DNA from: Paenibacillus alvei DSM 29
GTDB lineage: Bacteria > Bacillota > Bacilli > Paenibacillales > Paenibacillaceae
NCBI RefSeq assembly: GCF_000293805.1
Contig: NZ_AMBZ01000003.1
Coordinates: 62,001-126,000 of the forward strand
Reading direction: 5' to 3'
Length of the DNA stretch: 64,000 bases
Part shown: piece by piece, positions 55,995 to 64,000 of the stretch
Layout of the letters: every line of letters begins with the position of its first letter
Position numbering within the stretch: position 1 is the stretch's first letter
The notes under the pieces: model-generated
Database searches by the model: none
What the model saw: the letters and a program-made list of their open reading frames with translations, nothing else
Told to the model about the DNA's origin: nothing
Translations under genes and position numbers: made by a program

Positions 55995-57710
55995 ATGAAA
56001 GTCGGACAAATCACGGGAAAAATGCATCTTGTCATCGTCTTCATATTAATAGCTGGTACTGCAGCGATGGCATCCTCTGTCGAGGTATATGCAGCAGCCC
56101 CATCGTTGAACAAGAAGTCTGAACAGGCTCAAGCCTTTGAACACTTTACTTCCCCTGCAATCGAGATGACTGCCTGGAAGGCCGCATCACATTGGTATGA
56201 AACGGTGCACCTATCTGGCAAAGCAATGGCCAATAAGCAAGTGGAGCGCCTGCAATTCCCCACAGGAATTGCAGCAGGGGAAAATCAATCGATTATTGTT
56301 ACCGATACGCGTAATCATGTACTTCGTCGCTTGGATGCTGAGGGACGCATAACGGCAACTATAGGAATGATCAATAAGCAGGGCTGGGAGGATGGAGAGC
56401 AGGCTCAGGTACAATTCGATCAGCCGACAGGACTTGCAGCAGATAAAAAAGGAAATCTATACGTGGCGGATGCAGGAAACCATGTCATTCGTAAAATAGA
56501 TGGGGCTGGAAAAGTGACCACAGTAGCCGGCGATGGTATTCCTGGCTGGAAGGATGGTGCAGCAGGGACAGCGCGCTTCCATACGCCGCGAGCCATAGCC
56601 GTAGCGGATGATGGAGCGATATATGTTACCGATTCATTGAATCACGTTATTCGACGAATTGATGCAATGGGGATGGTCACTACATTAACTGCCCGTTCTT
56701 CCCGTATCGTGGAATATTCACCGGGGTCAGTAACAGGAGCAGGTGATTTTAAAGACGGCAACCTGACAGAAGCGATGTTCAATGAACCGAGCGGGATTGC
56801 CTTGATGAATGATGGCAAACTAGCTGTTGCAGATACGGGCAACCAGCGTATTCGTCTCATTGATTTGAAACAGGGAAGTGTATCAACGATTGCAGGGAGC
56901 AGTTCTACTGCCGGGTATACCTTACCAGGTGTCCAGCGAGTACTGTATGCGCCAGGAGGATATCGCGATGGCGCTGCTTCGAATTCGATATTCAATAGCC
57001 CTACAGGAATTGCAATTACGAATGAAAATGGGATTGTAGTCGCAGACAGATGGAATCATGTTGTCCGATATATATATAAGGGAGAGGTTGTTACACTAAG
57101 CGGACAAGCTGGCAAAAGCGGTGATTTGGACGGAATTACTTCTTATGCTAAGCTGCATGAGCCGACAGCCGTTGCTGTGCTCGCGAATGGGTCAATAGCG
57201 GTGGCAGAAGGATTTAATAATGCAATCCGACTTATTCGCCGTTATGAGCTTCCTGAATGCGTTATGGGACCTTTGGATCAATCGCGCGCATCTCAGGTTC
57301 AGTTAGTATACAATCGTATGCCTTTGTATACGGATACGGCGCCGATTATTCAGGGCGACAGAACCTTTTTGCCATTAAGGGTTCTGGCAGAAACCTTGGG
57401 TTATAAGACGGAGTGGCGAGCAGGTAAGCGAGTGGTTCTTCAACTTGGGGAGAGCAGCATCGAACTGCGTCCAGGAAGCAACCAAGTGAATGTGGAAGAT
57501 AACGGTACATCATCTGTATTGAAGCTTCCTACAGCTCCCTTCATACAGAACGGCAGAATATTAGTGCCTGTCCGCTTTGTGGCTGAACAATTCGGCTTCG
57601 ATGTCCAGTGGGTTGCACAAGCAAGGGCAGTCGTAGTAAGAGACCGAATTTTCCTGCGCTATGCGGCAACGGGAACGTGCTTCCCGCCTCAGCGAATAAC
57701 AGCTAAATAA
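55995..57710 (+). CDS. Secreted NHL-repeat propeller with copper-amine-oxidase N-terminal-like domain
   Basis: The 571-residue protein has a signal peptide (MKVGQITGKMHLVIVFILIA, cleavage near VYAAA). Six NHL repeats fill about residues 85-416, each with the pattern P-x-G-I-A...V-A/T-D-x-x-N-H-V-I-R, enough for a closed six-bladed propeller. A domain of the Cu_amine_oxidN1 type (about 437-552) follows, with TFLPLRVLAETLGYKTEW and RILVPVRFVAEQFGFDVQW. The latter is common on Firmicute surface proteins as a wall-associated module, not an oxidase. The start ATG at 55995 follows GAAGGAGATATT, and the in-frame codon at 55977 overlaps that region. It is adjacent to the FecR and transpeptidase genes. 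Confidence 0.88.
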   Translation: MKVGQITGKMHLVIVFILIAGTAAMASSVEVYAAAPSLNKKSEQAQAFEHFTSPAIEMTAWKAASHWYETVHLSGKAMANKQVERLQFPTGIAAGENQSIIVTDTRNHVLRRLDAEGRITATIGMINKQGWEDGEQAQVQFDQPTGLAADKKGNLYVADAGNHVIRKIDGAGKVTTVAGDGIPGWKDGAAGTARFHTPRAIAVADDGAIYVTDSLNHVIRRIDAMGMVTTLTARSSRIVEYSPGSVTGAGDFKDGNLTEAMFNEPSGIALMNDGKLAVADTGNQRIRLIDLKQGSVSTIAGSSSTAGYTLPGVQRVLYAPGGYRDGAASNSIFNSPTGIAITNENGIVVADRWNHVVRYIYKGEVVTLSGQAGKSGDLDGITSYAKLHEPTAVAVLANGSIAVAEGFNNAIRLIRRYELPECVMGPLDQSRASQVQLVYNRMPLYTDTAPIIQGDRTFLPLRVLAETLGYKTEWRAGKRVVLQLGESSIELRPGSNQVNVEDNGTSSVLKLPTAPFIQNGRILVPVRFVAEQFGFDVQWVAQARAVVVRDRIFLRYAATGTCFPPQRITAK

Positions 57711-57732
57711 TGTGCCGGAGGGAGGAATGTAA

Positions 57733-59184
57733 TTGACTTCTTCATCGGATGGAAAACATCCACTCGGATCGAAGAAAGACCAAGCATATATAAAGGAGTA
57801 TATTGAGTCGCATCCGGATAATCGGATGGCCTGGTATCTGCTAGGCAAGCAATATGAGCGAAATGGTGAGCAAGGCAAGGCGAATTATTGCTTCAAGGAA
57901 GCAGGGGACATCTATCATGCCTTTGAGAATGTGCCTCGTCTATCTGAGGAGATTGAGGAATTGGCAGAGAACACCGAGCGGCAGCAAGCAGCATCACACA
58001 TCTCCCGAAATGGGAAGAAGCGAATTGGCATTGCTATTCTGCTCTTTCTGCTGCTCGGCTCGATAGCTGGTGAAGTGAAAGCTCCTTCTCGAATGTATCC
58101 TGCTTCTGTTGAGAGTGAAGCTGGGGAAGCAAAAGACGATGCGATTTCTAAAAAAAAGGATGTGCATCTACCGAATGGTGCTTTATCGATTCCATCTCAA
58201 GCAGGCATACTCGTTCCGGAACAAGACGATGCTGCATTCGGCCATGCGTTGAAGGATGCCAAACACATTGCCTCCAAAGTGAATCATGTTCACTATCTGC
58301 TTCATATTCGCACTCATCAGCAATGGTGGATGTGGAAGGCTCCACTGCGTCCCGACTACCGGCTGTCTGCAGATTCAAACGGGCAAAACATCGTTGTGAC
58401 TCCGCTGCAAGGCAAGCAGTGCAAGTGTGACGCTGACCGTGTACAGGCAAGTTCATTTGTACAGCAATGGATGCCAAGAAGTGTGGAGCGGCTGGTAGCC
58501 AAGTCTGCACTTACGGCTGTATTGCAAATGAATGATCAAGCGCCTAAGCAATGGTCGAAACTAGCAAGCAAATACCCGAACAATGTAGTGTCAGGCATTA
58601 CTCCTCAAATCGCCCAAGCCTATGACGAGATAGCTGCATCGTATATGTCTCATATGAAAAAGGCGAAGCAGATAGCCCCTAAGAAGGCGAAGCAGCAGGC
58701 ACTTCAAAATATATGGAGCGATGAATCAGATCCGTTCAGAGAGCCAATGCGTATTTTGGTCGATAGGAAGCATCATCGACTTGCGGTCGTAAGTGGTAAA
58801 ATTATGCTGAGAAATTACAAAGTTGGTCTTGGTGGCAAACGAACTCCATTGGGCTCGTTTCGAATTACCGAAAAGGTAGTGGATCCGAACGGGTCGTCAA
58901 TTGGCGACTTTGGCAGTCGGGGGATGACTTTGTCAGATACGTTGTATGCCATTCATGGCACGAATGAGCCGGATAGCATTGGATTGGATAAGTCGCTTGG
59001 CTGTGTGCGGATGTCGAAGGAAGATGTTGAGGAATTGTTCGATATGGTGCCGATCGGAACAGAAGTCGTGATAGGTTCTGATATATTGCCAGAGGAGCTG
59101 CTTGTGCCGGATAAGGACAGCCGCTATCGACTTAACTTGAGCCCGAAGCAGGACAATCCGAACAAGAGATATCGCTGGCTGTAA
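57733..59184 (+). CDS. Membrane-anchored L,D-transpeptidase (YkuD) with cytosolic TPR-like N-terminus
   Basis: The 483-residue protein begins at a TTG after GGAGGGAGG. Residues 1-90 are cytosolic and include a TPR-like unit (NRMAWYLLGKQYERNGEQGKANYCFKEAG written in two helices). One membrane helix lies at about 97-113, and the rest is outside. The YkuD domain (about 335-450) has the histidine HGTNEPDSIG (H408) and the nucleophile SLGCVRM (C424). Such enzymes make 3-3 peptidoglycan cross-links or attach proteins to the wall. It ends the four-gene module begun by the cyclase and is followed by a strong terminator. Confidence 0.9.
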   Translation: MTSSSDGKHPLGSKKDQAYIKEYIESHPDNRMAWYLLGKQYERNGEQGKANYCFKEAGDIYHAFENVPRLSEEIEELAENTERQQAASHISRNGKKRIGIAILLFLLLGSIAGEVKAPSRMYPASVESEAGEAKDDAISKKKDVHLPNGALSIPSQAGILVPEQDDAAFGHALKDAKHIASKVNHVHYLLHIRTHQQWWMWKAPLRPDYRLSADSNGQNIVVTPLQGKQCKCDADRVQASSFVQQWMPRSVERLVAKSALTAVLQMNDQAPKQWSKLASKYPNNVVSGITPQIAQAYDEIAASYMSHMKKAKQIAPKKAKQQALQNIWSDESDPFREPMRILVDRKHHRLAVVSGKIMLRNYKVGLGGKRTPLGSFRITEKVVDPNGSSIGDFGSRGMTLSDTLYAIHGTNEPDSIGLDKSLGCVRMSKEDVEELFDMVPIGTEVVIGSDILPEELLVPDKDSRYRLNLSPKQDNPNKRYRWL

Positions 59185-59201
59185 ATATGATGCTCTTATC
59201 A

Positions 59202-59250
59202 AGAAGAAGAGCCGGAATTCTCAAGTGTGACTTGAGTTCTGGCTCTTCTT
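59202..59250. terminator. Strong terminator closing the cyclase-FecR-NHL-transpeptidase module
   Basis: A stem of about 20 pairs (agaagagccggaattctcaagt against acttgagttctggctcttct, one G-U pair) with a three-base loop lies between convergent genes. Confidence 0.85.
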
Positions 59251-59268
59251 CGTAAATAATGGGAAATG

Positions 59269-59406
59269 CTATCCATTTACAATAAGCAGTGTAGATACGA
59301 TTATGACAAATAGCAAGAGAACCCCTCCGACCCATAAGATCGCCTTTTTGTTCACTTCTTCTGCATGCTTAGCCGGTATTGTTGGGGATTTGCGTTTCAC
59401 TGCCAT
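59269..59406 (-). CDS. Small single-helix membrane protein
   Basis: The 45-residue protein begins MAVKRKSPTIPAKHAEEVNK and then has one hydrophobic helix (AILWVGGVLLLFVIIVSTLLIV). The strong AAAGGTGATGACC site before the ATG supports translation. No family is recognised. It is convergent with the transpeptidase gene. Confidence 0.7.
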   Translation of the reverse strand: MAVKRKSPTIPAKHAEEVNKKAILWVGGVLLLFVIIVSTLLIVNG

Positions 59407-59683
59407 AGGTCATCACCTTTCTTTATAAATCTTCTATAAAACCTCTATATGCCTATTGTAATCGTTTTCTAAATGTTTGACCAGTCAGGGTTGGATGACA
59501 TATGTACTTTTCTTTTGTGCTAGAAACCTTTAAACTATGACATGGAGCCTTTTTTATGCCCGCCAAGGATGTTACATAGCATATTGTTAGGATTTAAGTA
59601 TAAGTCTTGCGCGGTACGGTAACTATACGATGTTGTCAGTAATCATGGCTTACATGTATGGCACAATGAACGGAGTGGAACCT
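59407..59683 (+). other. Intergenic region before pyrD
   Basis: The region contains the divergent control sequences of the small membrane protein and pyrD. No PyrR-type leader or terminator was recognised. In-frame codons upstream of the chosen pyrD start lack ribosome sites. Confidence 0.35.
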
Positions 59684-60778
59684 TTGTTATATCGCAACAT
59701 AGCTAAACCGATATTTTTCAAATTAGATCCTGAAAAAGCGCATCACCTCGTTATAGGTGGCATGGCGCAAGCAGCGAAGGTGCCCGGTGCGCTTGCCATG
59801 ATGCGTGGAATGTATGGAGTCAAGGCAGATCCCGCCATGACGACTTCACTGTTCGGTCTCACATTCCATAGTCCGATTGGACTTGCGGCAGGACTAGATA
59901 AAAATGCGGAGGCCGTCCGCGGATTCTCTTCCATTGGCTTCGGATTTATGGAAGTGGGTACTGTCACGCCCAAAGGACAGCCTGGCAATGATAAGCCGCG
60001 CATGTTCCGGCTTCCTCCAGACGAAGCGTTAATCAATCGAATGGGCTTCAATAATGAAGGAACGGAAGCTATGCACGAGCGATTGACAGCGATAAAGGAG
60101 CGACCAATTCCGGTATGGGTCAATATCGGTAAAAATAAAGCTACCCCGAATGATAAGGCGTATGAAGACTACTTGAAATGCATACAAACGATGTATGATG
60201 TGGCAGATCTGTTCGTAGTCAATATCAGTTCACCAAATACGCCCAATCTGCGGAATTTACAGCATGGTGACGAGTTGAGGGCACTATTGAACTTAGTCGT
60301 AGATGAAATGAATCGCCAAAATGCGGCTCATGGCCAAAATAAATCTATTCTCGTCAAAATCGCTCCGGATGTATCGGATAGCGAATTGGAAAGCATGACC
60401 GAGACGATTGTACAGAGTGGAGTATCGGGGATCATTGCTACAAATACTACGCTGTCTCGCATGGGAGCAACCCATGTCCATCGCTTGGAAAATGGGGGAT
60501 TAAGTGGAAAGCCGCTGACAGAACGCTCGACTGAAGTTGTGTCGCAAGTATATCGTATGACCAAAGGGGCCATCCCAATTGTTGGGTCGGGTGGCATATT
60601 CACTGCAGAAGATGCGTATCAAAAAATTCGTGCCGGTGCGAGTCTGGTCGAAATATATACGGGTCTCATTTATAAGGGGCCTGGAATTAACCGTGAGCTG
60701 GCTTCAGGCTTGAAGCGACTAATGAAGCAGGATGGATTCAAGCATATTTCAGAAGCTATTGGGGCTGATCATCGATAA
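59684..60778 (+). CDS. pyrD: Dihydroorotate dehydrogenase, quinone type (class 2)
   Basis: This membrane-associated flavoenzyme of pyrimidine synthesis oxidises dihydroorotate and passes electrons to quinone. The protein of about 364 residues has the class 2 N-terminal helical extension (LYRNIAKPIFFKLDPEKAHH) and motifs GLAAGLDKNAEAV, INRMGFNNEG, NISSPNTPNLRNLQ with the class 2 catalytic serine, and IVGSGGIFTAEDAY. The TTG at 59684 is favoured by GGAGTGG just upstream. Unlike the class 1B enzyme of the B. subtilis pyr operon, it is encoded alone. Confidence 0.93.
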   Translation: MLYRNIAKPIFFKLDPEKAHHLVIGGMAQAAKVPGALAMMRGMYGVKADPAMTTSLFGLTFHSPIGLAAGLDKNAEAVRGFSSIGFGFMEVGTVTPKGQPGNDKPRMFRLPPDEALINRMGFNNEGTEAMHERLTAIKERPIPVWVNIGKNKATPNDKAYEDYLKCIQTMYDVADLFVVNISSPNTPNLRNLQHGDELRALLNLVVDEMNRQNAAHGQNKSILVKIAPDVSDSELESMTETIVQSGVSGIIATNTTLSRMGATHVHRLENGGLSGKPLTERSTEVVSQVYRMTKGAIPIVGSGGIFTAEDAYQKIRAGASLVEIYTGLIYKGPGINRELASGLKRLMKQDGFKHISEAIGADHR

Positions 60779-60847
60779 GAAATGGTCGTATCGTGATACA
60801 CCACAGGTTCACTGAACGAATGGTTGGAATGGACAGGAGGCATACAA

Positions 60848-61657
60848 ATGGACGGAAGAGATTGGGGAAATTTTTTGCTGCCTTATGCACAGGCCGTCGA
60901 AGAGCTGAAGGTCAAGTTCAAAACGTTGCGAACTGAATTGAAGAAGCGAGAAGAATATTCACCTATCGAGTTTGTAACGGGCCGGGTGAAGAGAATTTCC
61001 AGCATACTAGAAAAATCGAAGCGCCTTGAGGTGCCCCTTGATCAACTGGAGCGGGGAATTGAGGATATCGCAGGCATTCGGATTATGTGCCAGTTCGTCG
61101 ATGATATTCATCGAGTGGCAGACTTAATTCGCAATCGCCAGGACATGAAGGTCGTATATGAGAAGGACTACATTACCAATTATAAGGAAAGCGGTTATCG
61201 CAGTTTCCATATGATTATCGAATATCCGGTTCAAACGGCGCTTGGCCAGAAAATGATTTTGGGAGAAATCCAAATTCGTACCCTGGCGATGAATTTTTGG
61301 GCGACGATTGAACATTCATTGAATTATAAATACAAGGACAGCCTTCCTGAGGAAGTTCGCCAGCGGCTGAAGACGGCAGCGGAAGCGGCATTTGTATTGG
61401 ATAACGAAATGTCCAGCATCCGTCAGGAAATTCTCGTCGCACAACAGAGCTTCGAAGATAAGTCGAAGATTGTGCAGAAATGCCTGTCCTTTATTCAAGA
61501 ACTGTATTATTATCACCGTATTTCTGAAGCCATTCAATTCCAGAATCGCTTCAATGAAGTATGGGAGAAGGATGATATTACAGAACTGAAAAATTTAGAG
61601 GAAGAGATCACGAGGGAGCTGGAGAGTGCGAAGAAGAACGGGGACATTCAGCTATGA
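60848..61657 (+). CDS. relQ: Small alarmone synthetase, RelQ/YjbM type
   Basis: The 269-residue protein makes (p)ppGpp and lacks the hydrolase and TGS/ACT parts of Rel. The synthetase core is visible in FVTGRVKRISSILEKSKR, IEDIAGIRIMCQFVDDI, YKESGYRSFHMIIEYP and EIQIRTLAMNFWATIEHSLNYK. Long C-terminal helices fit tetramer formation as in RelQ. It is slightly longer than B. subtilis YjbM. The ATG at 60848 follows ACAGGAGGCAT. It overlaps the next gene by four bases (ATGA), so the two are translationally coupled. Confidence 0.93.
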   Translation: MDGRDWGNFLLPYAQAVEELKVKFKTLRTELKKREEYSPIEFVTGRVKRISSILEKSKRLEVPLDQLERGIEDIAGIRIMCQFVDDIHRVADLIRNRQDMKVVYEKDYITNYKESGYRSFHMIIEYPVQTALGQKMILGEIQIRTLAMNFWATIEHSLNYKYKDSLPEEVRQRLKTAAEAAFVLDNEMSSIRQEILVAQQSFEDKSKIVQKCLSFIQELYYYHRISEAIQFQNRFNEVWEKDDITELKNLEEEITRELESAKKNGDIQL

Positions 61658-62076
61658 ATGCCGAACAGGCTCTCCCTTATGATAGGCTGTATGTTCAGTT
61701 CATCAAGCTGTTCAATGAGGAGCGGGACTACTATCAATGTCATGATGTCATGGAAGAGTTATGGCTTGAGGAGGGGCGGAAGCCTCTTCTCCAAGGCCTG
61801 CTGCAAGTAGCGGTTGGACTGCATCATTTTCAGAACGGCAACCGTTCCGGAGCGGTCAAGCTTCTTGTGGCCGCGCTTCAAAAGCTGCACGCCTATCCTA
61901 ATCTTGTGCTGGGGATTGACTTACATCAACTGCGCACCGATGCAGAAGAAGTGTTGGACGCCTTGCAGCAGCATGAGGATAATTTGCCGCCATTTCAAGA
62001 CATTACGATTCGGATTGTCGATCAAGAACTTCATTTCCTTATTTCGAGCTGTGAGTTGCCATCCTTGCATGACTAA
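61654..62076 (+). CDS. DUF309 protein
   Basis: The 140-residue helical protein has the DUF309 core FNEERDYYQCHDVMEELW, then LQGLLQVAVGLHHFQNGN. The conserved H-x-x-x-E/W residues hint at metal or ligand binding. Function is unknown. The start ATG overlaps the stop of the alarmone synthetase gene, which ties its expression to that gene. Confidence 0.9.
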   Translation: MNAEQALPYDRLYVQFIKLFNEERDYYQCHDVMEELWLEEGRKPLLQGLLQVAVGLHHFQNGNRSGAVKLLVAALQKLHAYPNLVLGIDLHQLRTDAEEVLDALQQHEDNLPPFQDITIRIVDQELHFLISSCELPSLHD

Positions 62077-62105
62077 ACATGTCATATTCGAATAAACGGA
62101 GATAC

Positions 62106-62143
62106 AGAACACCATTTCATGACGAGGTCGGAAATGGTGTTCT
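62106..62143. terminator. Hairpin between convergent genes
   Basis: The perfect arms agaacaccatttc / gaaatggtgttct surround a 12-base loop. There is no clear T-run, so strength is uncertain. Confidence 0.5.
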
Positions 62144-62169
62144 GCTGTAATATCTACAGTTTTTACGAA

Positions 62170-62559
62170 TTAGGCAATGACAAGGGTTCCGAGACTGTTA
62201 GTTGGAGCGATCACCAGAGTGTCACCCGGCAAAAACGTTCTTGTAAATGTCAATGTCAGTAAGAAGATACTGTTCAGTGTTCCAAACGGAACGCATTGTT
62301 TGCTATTAAAGAGAGTCAGGAAGTCTACATCAAGTGATATTACAGGCGGGCTCAATACCAATGTTTTTGATTCGAAAGTTGTCTGCACTTTCAATGAGGC
62401 GAGCTGTGGCGGGATGCCAAGGTTATTCTTAGTAGCAATGTGAAGGTCGCATAGACTTTGATTTATGCCATTTTGAAGCACAAGCTCAAACTTATTTCTA
62501 CCTACGAGCAATTCAGACAAATTATCGAATATTAGTGTTCTATTAAACAAAATAGCCAT
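62170..62559 (-). CDS. Orphan beta-rich protein
   Basis: The 129-residue protein begins MAILFNRTLIFDNLSELLVG and is rich in Thr, Ser, Leu and Val in alternating patterns that suggest beta strands (KVQTTFESKTLVLSPPVISL, FTRTFLPGDTLVIAPTN). There is no signal peptide or clear membrane helix, and two cysteines. No family is recognised. The ATG at 62559 follows GGGGGTGAAGTG. The lower GC and lack of recognisable relatives suggest an accessory or lineage-specific gene, perhaps a spore-surface or appendage protein, but that is a guess. Confidence 0.55.
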   Translation of the reverse strand: MAILFNRTLIFDNLSELLVGRNKFELVLQNGINQSLCDLHIATKNNLGIPPQLASLKVQTTFESKTLVLSPPVISLDVDFLTLFNSKQCVPFGTLNSIFLLTLTFTRTFLPGDTLVIAPTNSLGTLVIA

Positions 62560-62624
62560 CACTTCACCCCCAATCTTGCCGGTCTGCAAAATTATTATAT
62601 GAGCGGTAGAATGAGGTGGCTTGT

Positions 62625-62816
62625 ATGGTTACACCGGATGCGATGATTTCATACAAAATTGGTTCTACAGCGTATAGGAGAGCATGCGCTCGTGCAATGA
62701 CGCGTGATGATGTTATTTTTCTGGAGGACTGGAATATCAATAACGATAGAAGTCATTTTCCGACTGTAGAGGCTTTTGTTTTCCTTTCCTGGAACCTGTA
62801 TAATATGTGGAAATAA
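62625..62816 (+). CDS. Short hypothetical protein
   Basis: The 63-codon frame from ATG 62625 (after GAGGTGGCTTG) encodes MVTPDAMISYKIGSTAYRRA and ends in an aromatic stretch LSWNLYNMWK. No family is recognised. It is placed between the orphan gene and the CNNM gene and may not be translated. Confidence 0.35.
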   Translation: MVTPDAMISYKIGSTAYRRACARAMTRDDVIFLEDWNINNDRSHFPTVEAFVFLSWNLYNMWK

Positions 62817-62848
62817 GCTTCATATTTTGTATCTAAAGGAGACGAATA

Positions 62849-64000
62849 ATGGATTTACCCCCGAGTATCAGCTTCATTTTAGTAGCAATACTGATTATCC
62901 TTACCGGCTTTTTTGTAGCCACAGAGTTCGCAATCATTAAAATCCGCTCCAGCCGTGTTGATCAATTGGTTCTGGAAGGACGCAAAAATGCGCTTGCGGT
63001 GAAACAAGTGACGAGCAATCTTGATGGCTATTTGTCAGCGTGTCAATTAGGCATTACGATTACAGCGCTGGGACTTGGTTGGCTGGGAGAACCTTCGGTT
63101 GAGAAGGTGCTTCATCCCGTATTTGTATGGTTATCTGTTCCACAGCAGGCAGGGTCTATTCTTTCCTTTGTGATTGCATTTATCGTCATTACGTTCCTTC
63201 ATGTGGTGGTAGGTGAGCTTGCCCCGAAGACACTGGCGATTCAGAAGTCGGAGAAGATCAGCTTGCTGTTTGCAAGACCGATTATCTGGTTTCACAAGGT
63301 GATGTATCCGTTCATCTGGTTGTTGAACAGCTCTGCAAATGGATTTATCCGCTTATTTGGATTGAAGCCTGCGAAAGAACAGGAAGAAGCTCATTCCGAG
63401 GAAGAGCTCCAAATTATTTTGAATGAGAGCTATGAAAGCGGTAAAATCAATAAAACCGAGTTTGGATATGTAAGCCGCATATTTGCATTTGACGAATTGC
63501 TGGCTAAGGAAATTATGGTGCTTCGAACCGATATGATCTGCTTGTCGGAAGACTTGCCTGTCGTAGAGAGCATCCCCGTAATGAAGCGAGAGCAGTATAC
63601 CCGATATCCCATTATCCGTGGAAGCAAGGACTTTATTGTGGGCATGATCAACACAAAGCAGTTGTTCCTGCAGTATGATGAAGCGGCTGATAAGAAATTG
63701 TCTGACATCATGCTTCCTGTTCTTACCGTCTCTGAATCTACACCGATCAATCAACTCCTGAAGCGCATGCAGAAAGAAAGCACGCATATGGCGATCCTGA
63801 TTGACGAGTATGGCGGAACATCAGGCATGATCACGATTGAAGATATATTGGAAGAAATCGTTGGCGACATACGCGATGAATTCGATAAGGAAGAGCGTCC
63901 TGAGATTGAACGAGTGAATGAGCACACCTTCATTTTCGATGGCAAGGTGCTGCTTACCGACGTGAATAACTTGCTCTCCACTGATCTTGAGCATGAAGAT
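62849..64000 (+). CDS. Hemolysin-like CNNM/CorC-family membrane protein with CBS domains (cut by window edge)
   Basis: The frame is open from ATG 62849 (after AAAGGAGACG) to the window end, giving 384 visible residues. The N-terminal DUF21 membrane domain (about 1-180) has [39 protein letters not shown] and [18 protein letters not shown] pair follows (about 200-330, with [25 protein letters not shown] and [21 protein letters not shown]). The CorC_HlyC domain begins before the edge. Members export magnesium or other divalent ions; the hemolysin name is historical. Confidence 0.93.
   Translation, partial: MDLPPSISFILVAILIILTGFFVATEFAIIKIRSSRVDQLVLEGRKNALAVKQVTSNLDGYLSACQLGITITALGLGWLGEPSVEKVLHPVFVWLSVPQQAGSILSFVIAFIVITFLHVVVGELAPKTLAIQKSEKISLLFARPIIWFHKVMYPFIWLLNSSANGFIRLFGLKPAKEQEEAHSEEELQIILNESYESGKINKTEFGYVSRIFAFDELLAKEIMVLRTDMICLSEDLPVVESIPVMKREQYTRYPIIRGSKDFIVGMINTKQLFLQYDEAADKKLSDIMLPVLTVSESTPINQLLKRMQKESTHMAILIDEYGGTSGMITIEDILEEIVGDIRDEFDKEERPEIERVNEHTFIFDGKVLLTDVNNLLSTDLEHED

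Overview
The window looks like chromosomal DNA from a spore-forming member of the Bacillales, most likely Paenibacillus or a close relative. The evidence is the gene content: GerA/GerB spore germination proteins, a YjcZ-type small sporulation protein, YtpB (sesquarterpene synthase), YitT, YesL, YugP and DUF309 proteins, an Opp-type importer and a large secreted GH18 chitinase with FnIII and CBM2-like modules. Strong AGGAGG-type ribosome binding sites and frequent TTG/GTG starts also fit. I see no rRNA or tRNA genes, CRISPR array, transposase or prophage.

Layout. 1-1657: a germination receptor locus on the minus strand (GerB-like gene cut by the window edge, frameshifted gerA). 1935-5460: heme operon hemE-hemH-hemY. 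5700-7696: CapA-like protein and a fumarylacetoacetate hydrolase-fold protein. 7697-9304: an accessory patch with a LoaP-type NusG paralog and a degenerate cytochrome P450 fragment, probably what is left of a natural-product locus. 9305-28019: housekeeping and metabolic genes (DUF92 protein, TetR regulator, ABC-F ATPase, quinone-oxidoreductase-like protein, M42 peptidase, FAD oxidoreductase, oligoendopeptidase F with two possible starts, cold-shock protein, nitroreductase, MFS transporter, ytpB, pfkA, FMN reductase). 28020-30386: chitinase. 31329-37299: five-gene oligopeptide ABC importer whose first permease gene is frameshifted. 37432-51767: YitT, DEAD-box helicase, YjcZ peptide, frameshifted yesL, a probable 6S RNA, tpx, rhomboid protease, LysR and MerR regulators, YugP protease, MFS transporter, TlpA-like thioredoxin, cimA, dinB, ferredoxin.

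52034-59184 holds four co-directional genes that look like one membrane/cell-surface module: a CHASE2-adenylate cyclase, a secreted FecR-domain protein with a Pro-Asp-Pro-Lys linker and a cohesin-like C-terminus, a secreted six-bladed NHL propeller joined to a copper-amine-oxidase N-terminal-type domain, and a membrane-anchored L,D-transpeptidase with a cytosolic TPR-like segment. This is the best candidate for an undescribed system. 59684-64000: pyrD, a small alarmone synthetase coupled to a DUF309 gene, two orphan genes, and the start of a CNNM/CorC-type protein.

Three otherwise well-conserved genes (gerA, the oppB-like permease, yesL) are each broken by one missing base in a 6-7 base A/T run. 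This pattern points first to homopolymer sequencing errors, with slippage or real gene loss as the alternative.
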